Source: Streptococcaceae bacterium (GTDB lineage: Bacteria > Bacillota > Bacilli > Lactobacillales > Streptococcaceae). Taken from it: a stretch of DNA of 12,598 nt. The translations under genes and the position numbers were made by a program. The stretch is from positions 1 through 12,598 of the forward strand of contig JAISYB010000175.1 of assembly GCA_031270215.1 (NCBI GenBank), written 5' to 3'. This document shows positions 1-7,096 of the stretch, piece after piece (the first letter of the stretch is position 1; each line of letters begins with the position of its first letter). The notes under the pieces are model-generated. The model saw nothing but the letters and a program-made list of their open reading frames with translations, was not told the origin of the DNA and made no database searches.

Positions 1-1404
1 GGCGTGATAGCTCCCCGCCTGAATAATTGGATACGCCTTTCGGAGTTCGATTAATTTTTGGTAAAACTTAAAAATCTCACCGGAGATGTCGCTTGCAACA
101 TTAATCTCCTGATGTTCTCCGACAGCAAGCCATGGCACACCTGTGGTAAAGCCTGCCCCAGCTCCTGAATCCCACTGCATAGGTGTCCGTGAATTATCTC
201 GTGAGCGCGCCTTGATGATAGCAAAAGCCTCGACCTCTGACTTACCTGTATCAAGCAGCTTACTATACGCATTAAGGCTTTCGACATCAACATAGCTAGA
301 AATATCTTGATAGTCAGGGTCAATCATTCCAATTTCCTCGCCCATATAGATATATGGTGTTCCTCTTGAAAGGTGAATACTAGCAGCTAGCATTTGCGCG
401 CCCTCTATCCGAAAATTTGCCACATCAATAAATCGATTTAGCGCGCGTGGTTGATCGTGATTATTCCAGAAAAGTGCACTCCAGCCGCCATTCTCGCTCA
501 TTGCCTCCCCCCATTGATGTAAAAGTCCTCTAAGCTTGTTAAAATCAAAGGGCGCAAGGTGCCACTTTTGCCCATCAGCATAGTCAACCTTCAGATGATG
601 AAAATTAAAGACCATTGAAAGCTCTCCCCTTTCGGGTTGAGTATAGAGAATACAACTCTCAATCGTTGTTGAACTCATTTCACCGACCGTAATGACATCA
701 GCAAATTTGCCAAAACTTGCCTGCGACATCTCGGCAAGATAGCTGTGGGTAATCCATTTATCTGTGTATTCTGCCTTACCCTCGTTGATTGGATTATTTT
801 TCAAGACAGCATCTTTTCCAATGACGTTGATGACATCAAAACGAAAACCCTTAATCCCTTTTTCCAGCCAGAAATTGACAACCTGAAATAAGGCGTTTCT
901 AACCTGTGGATTACGCCAATTGAGGTCTGCCTGCGTCTGGTCGTAGAGATGCAGGTAGTATTTTCCTGTTTTACCAAATGTAGACCATGCACTGCCGCCA
1001 AATTTTGACTGCCAATCGGTCACCTCATCTCGCAAAATAAAGAAGTCTTGGTAAAATTTATCCCCAGCTAATGCCTTTTGAAACCATGGATGTGCCGTTG
1101 AAACGTGGTTAAAGACCATATCAAACATGAAGTCTATCCCGTATCTTGCACCAACTCGAATCATTTCCTCCAGATCACTCATCGTACCAAACCGTAAATC
1201 TATCGCACAATAATCGGAGATGTCGTAGCCATTATCCATCTGTGGACTTTTAAATATCGGGTTTAACCAAACCATATCAACACCCAGCTTGGCTAAATAA
1301 GGGATTTTCTCGATAATCCCCCGAATATCGCCAATTCCATCACCGTTGCTATCCTTAAAGGACTTCGGATAAATCTGATAAATTACTTTTGTTCGATCTA
1401 ACAT
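1..1404 (-). CDS. treC: Trehalose-6-phosphate hydrolase (phosphotrehalase), 3' end beyond the window
   Basis: A cytoplasmic GH13 enzyme that hydrolyses trehalose-6-phosphate, the product of PTS uptake, to glucose and glucose-6-phosphate. It is also called treA in Bacillus. The frame is open from the ATG at 1404 to the left edge, giving 468 codons; the family usually has about 540-560, so the C-terminal domain is missing. The N-terminus reads MLDRTKVIYQIYPKSF, followed by the calcium-type loop DSNGDGIGD (18-26). The conserved GH13 regions are present: DMVFNH (95-100), GFRFDV with candidate nucleophile D190, VGEMSS with candidate acid/base E242, and NNHDQPR with D317. TPYIYMGEEIG lies at 349-359. 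I read the whole frame and found no interruption. The gene lies 23 bp downstream of treP with a modest AAAGAG ribosome binding site, so it is probably the second gene of a treP-treC operon under the same promoter. Assignment to phosphotrehalase rather than another alpha-glucosidase rests on motif similarity plus the treP/treR context. Confidence 0.95.
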   Translation of the reverse strand, partial: MLDRTKVIYQIYPKSFKDSNGDGIGDIRGIIEKIPYLAKLGVDMVWLNPIFKSPQMDNGYDISDYCAIDLRFGTMSDLEEMIRVGARYGIDFMFDMVFNHVSTAHPWFQKALAGDKFYQDFFILRDEVTDWQSKFGGSAWSTFGKTGKYYLHLYDQTQADLNWRNPQVRNALFQVVNFWLEKGIKGFRFDVINVIGKDAVLKNNPINEGKAEYTDKWITHSYLAEMSQASFGKFADVITVGEMSSTTIESCILYTQPERGELSMVFNFHHLKVDYADGQKWHLAPFDFNKLRGLLHQWGEAMSENGGWSALFWNNHDQPRALNRFIDVANFRIEGAQMLAASIHLSRGTPYIYMGEEIGMIDPDYQDISSYVDVESLNAYSKLLDTGKSEVEAFAIIKARSRDNSRTPMQWDSGAGAGFTTGVPWLAVGEHQEINVASDISGEIFKFYQKLIELRKAYPIIQAGSYHA

Positions 1405-1427
1405 CTACTGCTCTTTTCTATGATTTA

Positions 1428-3380
1428 TTATCTTGATACCTGCGTCACGGTGAAAAGTATTTCTCCCGTTGTGACCTCGTCAATATTAACAGCATCAGCT
1501 TGAAACTTATCCTGATTAGTCACAACAATCGGCGTTTCAACAACATAGCCTGCACTCTTGAGCGCTTCTATATCAAAATCGATTAGTCGATCGCCCTTGT
1601 TAATTTCGTCTCCCTGCTTTACATAGCTCTTAAAATATTCCCCATTTAACGCTACAGTATCTAGTCCGATATGGATTAAAAGCTCAACACCTGTCCGGCT
1701 AAGTAGTCCGATTGCGTGCTTGGTTGGAAACAATGAAACAACAACACCTGAAAATGGTGAAACGACCACCCCATCACTTGGTTCAATAACTACACCCTGT
1801 CCGAGCGCACCTTGTGCAAAAACAGGATCATTTGCTTCAGCAAGTGGTATAACTTTCCCAGCTAATGGCGCTGCAATGCTAAACTTTTCACTACTTGCTA
1901 ATGACGCTTCAGAAAATTCAACAACTGTTTCCTCAGCCAATACACCAGCCTCTGTCTTATTCAAAATACCGAATTTTCTAAAAGTTAGGGTTAATAAAAT
2001 TGGTATCACAATCGCTAGCAGCATTCCTATCGCAAACATGCCAAAATCCTGCATTCTAATCGCTAAAATACCCGGTAAGCCGCCGACACCAATCGAGTTT
2101 GCACGAACCTTCATCAACGTAATGAACATTCCCGCAACGCCTGAACCAATCATGCCCGCCACAAATGGATACATAAATTTCAGATTAATCCCAAACATTG
2201 CCGGCTCTGTTACACCTAACCACGCTGAAATCAATGACGGCACAGAGATTTCTCTTTCTTTCTTGTTTCCCTTATGTGCCAAGATAACACCTAAAACAGC
2301 GGCACCTTGAGCGATATTAGATAAACAAATCATCGGCCAAAGATTTGTTGAATTAAAATCAGCGATTAGCTGTGTATCAATCGCCAAAGTCGTATGATGT
2401 AAGCCTGTAATAACCAGCGGTGCATAGAGCAAGCCGAAAATGCCGCCAAACAACCACGAAAGTGATGAAGTCAATCCCGTATTAACCAACCACGAAATAC
2501 CACTGCCTATCTTCCAGCCAATCGGTCCAATGATGAGATGTGCGGCTAAAATCGTTGGCAATAACGAAAGCAGCGGTACAAAAATCATTGAGATTGCCTC
2601 CGGAATATACTTCCTAAAGAAGCGTTCGAGATAAACTAATAAAAATCCTGCAAACATCGCCGGCAAAACCTGTGCTTGATAACCGATTTTTTCAAGCGTA
2701 AAGAAGCCAAAATCCCAGCTCCAATTCTTAGCAATCTCTGCTGCACTAGTACCATTCACCGCATAGGCATTAAGTAGCTGTGGAGAAACGAGCGTAATCC
2801 CTAAAACAATTCCAAGAATTTGCGTCCCTCCCATTTTACGTGTGACACTCCATGTTACACCGACGGGTAAAAAGTGGAAAATCGCCTCGCTCGGCAGCCA
2901 AAGGAAACTGTTCACACCATTCCAAAACTGCGATGCTTGAACGATCGTCTTACCATCTAGCATACTAAACGGCACAGCTTCTAAAATATTTCTAAAACCT
3001 AAAATCAAACCGCCAACAATAATTGCTGGAAGCAGTGGCGTGAAAATCTCGGCAAGAGTTGAAACCAAGCGCTGTAATAGCTTTTGATTTGCCTTTGCCG
3101 CCTGCTTGGCAGCTTCTTTTGAGATTGCTTCAATTCCTGAAATCTTGGCAAAGTCCTGATAGAAGGCTGGAACATCATTACCAATAATCACTTGAAATTG
3201 TCCGGCATTGGTAAACATGCCCTTAACTGCAGCAATCCGCTCAATCCTTACTTTATCCGCAGCAGCCGTATCCTGTAAAACAAACCGCATTCTTGTTGCA
3301 CAGTGACTCACCGCAGCAATATTGTTACTGCCACCAATTGCAGCAAGTAACTCTTTTGCATCTTTCTCAAATTTTCCCAT
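1428..3380 (-). CDS. treP: PTS trehalose permease, EIIBCA (fused EIIA domain)
   Basis: A membrane permease that imports trehalose and phosphorylates it to trehalose-6-phosphate using phosphate from HPr. It has 650 residues in three domains. EIIB (about 1-85) carries the phospho-cysteine C27 in SHCATRMRF. EIIC (about 105-472) has around ten hydrophobic segments with ITGLHHT (325-331) and GVTEPAMFGI (389-398), the typical sugar-binding signatures of the glucose/sucrose family. A linker is followed by a glucose-type EIIA domain (about 498-650) with H555 in TKHAIG and the phospho-acceptor H570 in LLIHIGLDTV. Bacillus TreP lacks the EIIA part; the fused form is common in lactic acid bacteria and makes the permease independent of a separate EIIA. 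The ATG at 3380 has AAAGGAG eight bases upstream. Trehalose rather than sucrose specificity is inferred from the neighbours treC and treR. treB is a synonym. Confidence 0.95.
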   Translation of the reverse strand: MGKFEKDAKELLAAIGGSNNIAAVSHCATRMRFVLQDTAAADKVRIERIAAVKGMFTNAGQFQVIIGNDVPAFYQDFAKISGIEAISKEAAKQAAKANQKLLQRLVSTLAEIFTPLLPAIIVGGLILGFRNILEAVPFSMLDGKTIVQASQFWNGVNSFLWLPSEAIFHFLPVGVTWSVTRKMGGTQILGIVLGITLVSPQLLNAYAVNGTSAAEIAKNWSWDFGFFTLEKIGYQAQVLPAMFAGFLLVYLERFFRKYIPEAISMIFVPLLSLLPTILAAHLIIGPIGWKIGSGISWLVNTGLTSSLSWLFGGIFGLLYAPLVITGLHHTTLAIDTQLIADFNSTNLWPMICLSNIAQGAAVLGVILAHKGNKKEREISVPSLISAWLGVTEPAMFGINLKFMYPFVAGMIGSGVAGMFITLMKVRANSIGVGGLPGILAIRMQDFGMFAIGMLLAIVIPILLTLTFRKFGILNKTEAGVLAEETVVEFSEASLASSEKFSIAAPLAGKVIPLAEANDPVFAQGALGQGVVIEPSDGVVVSPFSGVVVSLFPTKHAIGLLSRTGVELLIHIGLDTVALNGEYFKSYVKQGDEINKGDRLIDFDIEALKSAGYVVETPIVVTNQDKFQADAVNIDEVTTGEILFTVTQVSR

Positions 3381-3402
3381 GATGTTCTCCTTTTTCTTTT
3401 AG

Positions 3403-3414
3403 TTGTACGTACAA
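3403..3414 (-). promoter_or_regulatory. Predicted TreR operator at the treP start site
   Basis: TTGTACGTACAA is a perfect 12-bp palindrome. The bases at 3401 and 3416 also pair, and only 3402/3415 break the symmetry. It differs from the published Bacillus TreR site type TTGTATATACAA at two central positions. It lies just downstream of the proposed treP -10 hexamer and covers the expected transcription start, a position suited to repression. I see only this one full copy in the divergent spacer. Binding by the adjacent TreR is inferred. Confidence 0.75.
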
Positions 3415-3418
3415 GTTC

Positions 3419-3447
3419 ATTATGCGCCTTTTAAGAATAAAATACAA
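3419..3447 (-). promoter_or_regulatory. Predicted treP-treC promoter
   Basis: On the minus strand, TTGTAT (3442-3447) is a -35 candidate and CATAAT (3419-3424) a -10 candidate, separated by exactly 17 bp. The predicted start near 3412 leaves a leader of roughly 30 bases before the treP ATG. The promoter is bracketed by a cre-like site over the -35 and the TreR-type palindrome at the start site. Confidence 0.65.
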
Positions 3448-3457
3448 TCGTTTTCAA
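3443..3457 (-). promoter_or_regulatory. cre-like catabolite repression site (CcpA)
   Basis: The minus strand reads TTGAAAACGATTGTA. This fits the Gram-positive cre consensus WTGNAANCGNWNNCW at all but one position (T where C is expected near the end). It overlaps the treP -35 hexamer, where CcpA binding would block RNA polymerase, as expected for a sugar operon subject to glucose repression. One mismatch in a degenerate consensus makes this plausible rather than certain. Confidence 0.5.
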
Positions 3458-3460
3458 TCC

Positions 3461-3479
3461 AAAAAATAAATTATTTTTT
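3461..3479. repeat. A/T-only perfect dyad between the divergent tre promoters
   Basis: AAAAAATAA and TTATTTTTT form a perfect 9-bp inverted repeat around a single central A. It sits upstream of both divergent promoters, where A/T tracts often act as UP-like elements or bend DNA. No protein can be assigned. Confidence 0.4.
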
Positions 3480-3517
3480 CGGGCAGGGTAAATAAAATCA
3501 AATAAAAAGAAGATAAT

Positions 3518-3546
3518 TTGGATTATCATCGTTTTTTTGTTAAAAT
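3518..3546 (+). promoter_or_regulatory. Predicted treR promoter
   Basis: TTGGAT (3518-3523) and TAAAAT (3541-3546) are separated by 17 bp and face treR. The expected start is near 3553, giving a leader of about 28 bases. The -35 lies within a separate dyad, GATAAT-TTGG-ATTATC (3512-3527), so this promoter may be controlled independently of the treP-side operator. Confidence 0.6.
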
Positions 3547-3580
3547 CAAGAATAAATAAGCTTAATTAGTGGTGAAAAAT

Positions 3581-4318
3581 ATGAAACGTTATGAAGCAAT
3601 TTACCAAGATCTTGAACATCGAATTCGTACCAATAACTATCCTAGAGGAGATTTCTTGCCGAGTGAGAAGGAATTACAAAATCTCTATCAAGCAAGCCGT
3701 GATACCGTTAGAAAGGCGCTTAATCTACTCACAAATTCAGGTTATATTCAAAAAATACAGGGCAAGGGTTCTATCGTTTTAGCGCATGGACAGCTAGATT
3801 TTCCTGTGTCTGGACTGACAAGCTATAAGGAATTAGTCCAAGCACAAAGCTTTAAAAGTCAGACTAAAGTTATTCTTTTAAAGCAAACGGAAATTGATGA
3901 CAAGCTCAGTCGCTTGACCGGCTTTGAAATTGGCACATTAGTTTGGGAATTAATTCGTTGCCGAATCATTGACGATGTGCCTGCATTAATTGATAAAGAC
4001 TATTTATTAGTTGACATTGTACCCAATCTAACTACAAAAATCTGCGAAAATTCTATCTACGATTACCTTGAACATCAACTGAATCTTGATATTTCCTATG
4101 CTTATAAGGAAATTACGATTGAAGATGTTGATATGGTTGACAAAAAATACCTAAACTTAGGTCAAGACAAACAGATTGTTTCCGTCAAATCGAAGGTTTT
4201 TCTAGGAGATGCCAGACAGTTCCAATTTACCAATAGCAGACATAAATTATCCAAGTTTCGCTTTGTTGATTTTGCAAGAAGAAAGTCAATCGGTACATTT
4301 CAAACGGAGGAAAGCTGA
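3581..4318 (+). CDS. treR: Trehalose operon repressor, GntR family (HutC/UTRA type)
   Basis: A cytoplasmic DNA-binding regulator expected to repress treP-treC and to release DNA when trehalose-6-phosphate binds. The N-terminal winged helix-turn-helix covers about residues 3-68, with LPSEKELQNLYQASRDTVRKA (26-46) containing the recognition helix and GKGSIVL (61-67) as the wing. A UTRA effector domain covers about 90-235. The length of 245 residues is normal for TreR. I chose the ATG at 3581 because GGTGA lies five bases upstream and family members start MKxYxxIYxDLE. Two in-frame GTG codons at 3569 and 3572 would add four residues but lack a ribosome binding site. The gene is divergent from treP-treC and overlaps the start of the next gene by one base. 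TreR rather than another GntR regulator is inferred from sequence style plus the adjacent trehalose genes and palindrome. Confidence 0.92.
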   Translation: MKRYEAIYQDLEHRIRTNNYPRGDFLPSEKELQNLYQASRDTVRKALNLLTNSGYIQKIQGKGSIVLAHGQLDFPVSGLTSYKELVQAQSFKSQTKVILLKQTEIDDKLSRLTGFEIGTLVWELIRCRIIDDVPALIDKDYLLVDIVPNLTTKICENSIYDYLEHQLNLDISYAYKEITIEDVDMVDKKYLNLGQDKQIVSVKSKVFLGDARQFQFTNSRHKLSKFRFVDFARRKSIGTFQTEES

Positions 4319-4758
4319 TGAATCCAACTTTTGGTGAAAAGATGGCAGACAAAGATTATCAAGCACGATACGGTGTTTATGCAATTATTCCACGCAAGGA
4401 TGATACGGAAATTGTGCTTGTGCAAGCGCCAAACGGTGCTTATTTCCTTCCTGGTGGCGAGATTGAGGCGGATGAAAATCATCAAACGGCACTTGCACGT
4501 GAATTAGTCGAAGAGCTTGGTGTCAAAAGCTTTGAGCACTCCTATCTCGGTTGTGCAGATGAATATTTCTACTCCAGACATCGCGACACGTATTATTACA
4601 ATCCGGCATACATCTATGCTAGTCATAAATGGCAAGCAATCAGCAAGCCTTTAGAAGACTTCAACACAATCGCTTGGTTTCCCATTGATATTGCGATTAA
4701 CAAACTCAAACGTGGCTCACATCAATGGGGAGTTAAAGCTTGGCAGAAAGCCAAGTGA
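4318..4758 (+). CDS. Nudix hydrolase, substrate unknown
   Basis: A 146-residue single-domain protein with a complete Nudix box, G47-x5-E53-x7-R61-E62-L-V-E65-E66-L-G68-V69, so the metal-binding glutamates are intact. Family members hydrolyse a nucleoside diphosphate linked to another moiety (for example oxidised dGTP, NADH or ADP-ribose). The substrate cannot be read from this sequence. A short N-terminal extension (about 16 residues) precedes the first strand, GVYAIIP. The ATG at 4318 overlaps the treR stop as TGATG, and GGAGG lies seven bases upstream inside treR, so translation is coupled to treR. It is the last gene before a strong terminator. A link to trehalose metabolism is suggested only by this coupling; it may instead be a chance passenger in the operon. 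Confidence 0.9.
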   Translation: MNPTFGEKMADKDYQARYGVYAIIPRKDDTEIVLVQAPNGAYFLPGGEIEADENHQTALARELVEELGVKSFEHSYLGCADEYFYSRHRDTYYYNPAYIYASHKWQAISKPLEDFNTIAWFPIDIAINKLKRGSHQWGVKAWQKAK

Positions 4759-4793
4759 TAAAGTATTTTGCTCATCTCCTAACAATTCAAAAG

Positions 4794-4842
4794 GTTCAAT
4801 GCTTGATTGAAGATACCAACGCAAGCATTGAACTTATTTTTT
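4794..4842 (+). terminator. Intrinsic terminator of treR-nudix
   Basis: A perfect 12-bp stem, GTTCAATGCTTG (4794-4805) with CAAGCATTGAAC (4822-4833), has a 16-base loop and extends by a G-U and an A-U pair. It is followed by TTATTTTTT. It begins 36 bases after the Nudix stop codon and is correctly oriented for the plus-strand pair. Confidence 0.88.
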
Positions 4843-4921
4843 CGTTTGCCAATCAAACAAAAGCGTAAAAACACGACTTTGAGTTAACGATTTAAAACAT
4901 TTATTTTTTTATAATCTCTAA

Positions 4922-5010
4922 AGGCAGGCTGAAATAGCAGTATTTAGCGCTGTAATCGCTCAAATGTCCGGACATTGATTGTTCTGTTCAATCAATACCG
5001 CTTACTGCCT
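4922..5010 (-). repeat. Nested inverted-repeat element, possible structured RNA
   Basis: Outer arms AGGCAG (4922-4927) and CTGCCT (5005-5010) enclose a second helix, 4937-4944 with 4994-5001. That helix is fully paired on the minus strand if one G-U pair is allowed, but has an A/C mismatch on the plus strand. Inside lie the 14-bp palindrome AATGTCCGGACATT (4963-4976) and the 8-bp hairpin ATTGATTG/CAATCAAT (4974-4981/4989-4996). These inner pairings partly compete. It could be a small RNA, a structured 3' UTR or a degenerate repeat; no known family is recognised. Confidence 0.45.
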
Positions 5011-5136
5011 GTATTACGAGCCAAAAACAAGGCGAAATGCTACAGACATGTATAATAATGCCAAGTAATCCAAAGGGCAATTACACTTTTACCGTGAATC
5101 TCAAACGCCAAAAATGAACATTATAGAGCAAATAAA

Positions 5137-5177
5137 GACTCGTATTTGAAAGAATCCTCTCAAATTCGAGCCTTTTT
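5137..5177. terminator. Bidirectional terminator-like hairpin downstream of atpC
   Basis: GACTCGTATTTGA (5137-5149) pairs with TCAAATTCGAGCC (5160-5172) in 11 of 13 positions around a 10-base loop. On the plus strand it is followed by five T; on the minus strand by TTTATTT. It lies about 75 bp beyond the atpC stop and is the best candidate I see for ending atp transcription. The minus-strand T-tract is interrupted, so efficiency is uncertain. Confidence 0.6.
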
Positions 5178-5250
5178 AACGATTTTTACCCAAAATTATC
5201 TAAAAATGGGCGTTTTTCAGTGACTTTCAAAATGTCCACCTCTTGATAAA

Positions 5251-5670
5251 CTACATGTGCTTAGCCACATTAATCCGATTAATTGCGCGGTGCAGCGAAA
5301 CCTCTGCACGCTTTAATTGGTCAATATTATGTACTCTATTAGCTTCTTCAATCAACTTCTCGGCACGAACCTTAGCACGTTCAGCACGTGAAAGGTCAAT
5401 ATCTCGCTCACGTTCTGCTGAATCAGCGAGGATGGTTACTAGGTTATTGCGAACTTCAATGACACCGCCATTGACTGCAATCCAATCAACATGTGTATCT
5501 GAATCGGCACGACGCACCTTGACTTCGTCAATCACTAATGGTGCAATCAATGGAATATGCCCTGCTAAAACACCAACTTCACCAGAGAGTGTCTTAGCAA
5601 TGACTAATGAAGCATGGTGGTCATAAACCAAACCATCAGGAGTTACTACGTTTACTGTCATTACACCCAT
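5251..5670 (-). CDS. atpC: F1 ATP synthase epsilon subunit
   Basis: The epsilon subunit of the F1 central stalk couples rotor to catalytic head and can inhibit ATP hydrolysis. The 139 residues match the family length. The N-terminal beta-sandwich (about 4-86) contains GEVGVLAGHIPLIAPL (30-45), the family signature. The C-terminal two-helix part (about 88-135) is rich in Arg, Glu and Ala, as in the movable inhibitory hairpin. The ATG at 5670 lies four bases after the atpD stop, with AGGTGA overlapping the end of atpD as ribosome binding site. A second in-frame ATG three codons on is possible but further from that site. It is the last gene of the atp operon; the next downstream feature is the hairpin at 5137-5177. 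Confidence 0.96.
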   Translation of the reverse strand: MGVMTVNVVTPDGLVYDHHASLVIAKTLSGEVGVLAGHIPLIAPLVIDEVKVRRADSDTHVDWIAVNGGVIEVRNNLVTILADSAERERDIDLSRAERAKVRAEKLIEEANRVHNIDQLKRAEVSLHRAINRINVAKHM

Positions 5671-5674
5671 AGCT

Positions 5675-7084
5675 TCACCTAGCTTCTAGCTTTTTAGCTT
5701 TTTCAATCACGTCTTCAATCGTACCGACACTGCGAAAGGCTTCTTCTGGAAGGTCATCATATTGACCTTCTAAGATTGCTTTAAAGCCTTTAATCGTTTC
5801 AGCGATAGGAACATAAGAGCCAGGTTGACCGGTAAATGTTTCTGCAACATTAAAGTTCTGCGATAGGAAGAATTGAATCCGTCTTGCACGCCCAACCAAG
5901 GTTTTTTCCTGATCTGAGAGCTCGTCCATTCCAAGTATTGCAATAATGTCTTGTAATTCACGATAACGTTGAAGAACCCGCTGTACCTCTGTTGCGACTT
6001 CATAATGCTCAACACCAACAATCTCCGGTGTTAAAGCGCTGGAAGACGACGCCAACGGATCAACCGCAGGATAAATCCCCATTTGCGTCAGCTTACGTTC
6101 TAGATTAGTTGTTGCATCTAAATGAGCAAAAGCTGTAGCAGGCGCCGGATCTGTATAGTCATCAGCCGGCACATAGATTGCTTGAATCGAAGTAACAGAG
6201 CCTTTTTTTGTTGAGGTAATCCGCTCTTGCAACTGTCCCATTTCTGTGGCAAGCGTTGGCTGATACCCTACAGCTGACGGCATCCGACCAAGTAATGCAG
6301 AAACCTCTGAGCCTGCCTGTGTAAAGCGGAAGATATTATCAATAAACAAGAGTACATCCTGCCCCTGAGCATCACGAAAGTCCTCAGCAATCGTCAAGCC
6401 AGTCAAGGCAACACGCATTCGTGCACCTGGCGGCTCATTCATCTGACCAAAAACCATCGCTGTCTTTTCGATAACGCCGGATTCTTTCATCTCATGATAT
6501 AAATCATTCCCCTCACGAGTCCGCTCGCCGACACCAGTAAAGACTGAAATGCCCCCGTGCTCTTGCGCGATATTATGGATTAATTCTTGGATAAGCACGG
6601 TTTTACCAACACCCGCACCACCAAACAAACCAATTTTACCACCCTTTAGATAAGGCGCTAGGAGGTCAATCACCTTAATCCCTGTTTCTAAAATTTCGCT
6701 ACTAGTGCTTAATTCTTCAAATTTTGGTGCTGGCTTGTGGATAGAATGACGCTTAGCATCCTCAGGAAATGGTGCGCCTAAATCAATCGTTTCCCCTAAG
6801 ACATTAAACACCCTTCCTAGTGTTTCCTTACCAACTGGCACAGAAATTGGTTTACCTGTATCTAAAACCTCCATACCACGTTGTAAGCCATCAGTTGATT
6901 CCATGGCAACCGAACGAACAATTCCATCACCAAGCTCTAAGGTTGCTTCAAGGACAACCTTTTGCTTGCTGGCATCATTTTTATAAACAACCAGTGCATT
7001 ATTGATATCTGGTAGAGTTGCATCTTGTGGAAATTCAATATCAACGACAGGTCCTATGACCTGCACAATTTTTCCAGAACTCAA
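5675..7084 (-). CDS. atpD: F1 ATP synthase beta subunit, TTG start
   Basis: The catalytic beta subunit of F1 forms or hydrolyses ATP. Numbered from the TTG start it has 469 residues. The Walker A motif is GGAGVGKT (155-162), the catalytic glutamate is E187 in GERTREG, Walker B is LLFIDN (245-250) and the DELSD loop is at 387-391. I chose the TTG at 7084 because GGAGG (7092-7096) sits seven bases upstream and the protein then starts MSSGKIVQVIGPVVDIEF, matching the usual N-terminus of lactic acid bacterial AtpD. An in-frame ATG at 7108 would add eight residues, but has no ribosome binding site and its codons 4-7 are the GGAGG itself. One oddity is SSSSAL at 346-351, where most bacteria have (S/T)SSRAL; chloroplast beta also lacks this arginine. 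The atpC gene follows after four bases. Confidence 0.96.
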   Translation of the reverse strand: MSSGKIVQVIGPVVDIEFPQDATLPDINNALVVYKNDASKQKVVLEATLELGDGIVRSVAMESTDGLQRGMEVLDTGKPISVPVGKETLGRVFNVLGETIDLGAPFPEDAKRHSIHKPAPKFEELSTSSEILETGIKVIDLLAPYLKGGKIGLFGGAGVGKTVLIQELIHNIAQEHGGISVFTGVGERTREGNDLYHEMKESGVIEKTAMVFGQMNEPPGARMRVALTGLTIAEDFRDAQGQDVLLFIDNIFRFTQAGSEVSALLGRMPSAVGYQPTLATEMGQLQERITSTKKGSVTSIQAIYVPADDYTDPAPATAFAHLDATTNLERKLTQMGIYPAVDPLASSSSALTPEIVGVEHYEVATEVQRVLQRYRELQDIIAILGMDELSDQEKTLVGRARRIQFFLSQNFNVAETFTGQPGSYVPIAETIKGFKAILEGQYDDLPEEAFRSVGTIEDVIEKAKKLEAR

Positions 7085-7091
7085 AGTTTTT

Positions 7092-7096
7092 CCTCC
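7092..7096 (-). promoter_or_regulatory. Ribosome binding site that fixes the atpD start at TTG
   Basis: GGAGG on the minus strand is followed by a seven-base spacer and then TTG (7082-7084). The upstream ATG at 7106-7108 is preceded by TTTAATTA with no purine-rich tract. The site therefore supports the TTG start and the shorter 469-residue protein. Confidence 0.8.

Larger units (their letters stand above)
4759..5250. other. Gene-free convergent spacer between nudix and atpC
   Basis: These 492 bp separate the plus-strand treR-nudix pair from the 3' end of the minus-strand atp operon. I find no credible coding frame with a ribosome binding site. The contents are the treR-nudix terminator (4794-4842), an A/T-rich stretch (about 4890-4917), a nested inverted-repeat element (4922-5010), a possible minus-strand promoter near 5047-5080, and a terminator-like hairpin (5137-5177). 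Confidence 0.7.

Noticed and set aside
51..323. 90-codon minus-strand open frame within treC
   Set aside because: It is out of frame with treC, which reads continuously through the region with intact GH13 motifs, so there is no evidence of a frameshift or separate gene.
1720..2310. 196-codon plus-strand open frame opposite treP
   Set aside because: It is entirely antisense to the EIIC/EIIA coding region, and its low-complexity Thr/Pro/Asn-rich product reflects the codon pattern of treP on the other strand.
3569..3580. Earlier GTG starts for treR
   Set aside because: They add only four residues (MVKN), have no ribosome binding site, and overlap the GGTGA that serves the ATG at 3581.
4997..5033. 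Further similarity of ACCGCT...TATTACGA...AAGGC to the minus strand of 12236-12275
   Set aside because: The anchors are short and occur in a different order relative to the shared 13-mer, so chance is a sufficient explanation.
5243..5626. 127-codon plus-strand open frame opposite atpC
   Set aside because: It is antisense to a well-supported gene, Ser/Arg/Thr-rich, and has no convincing ribosome binding site.
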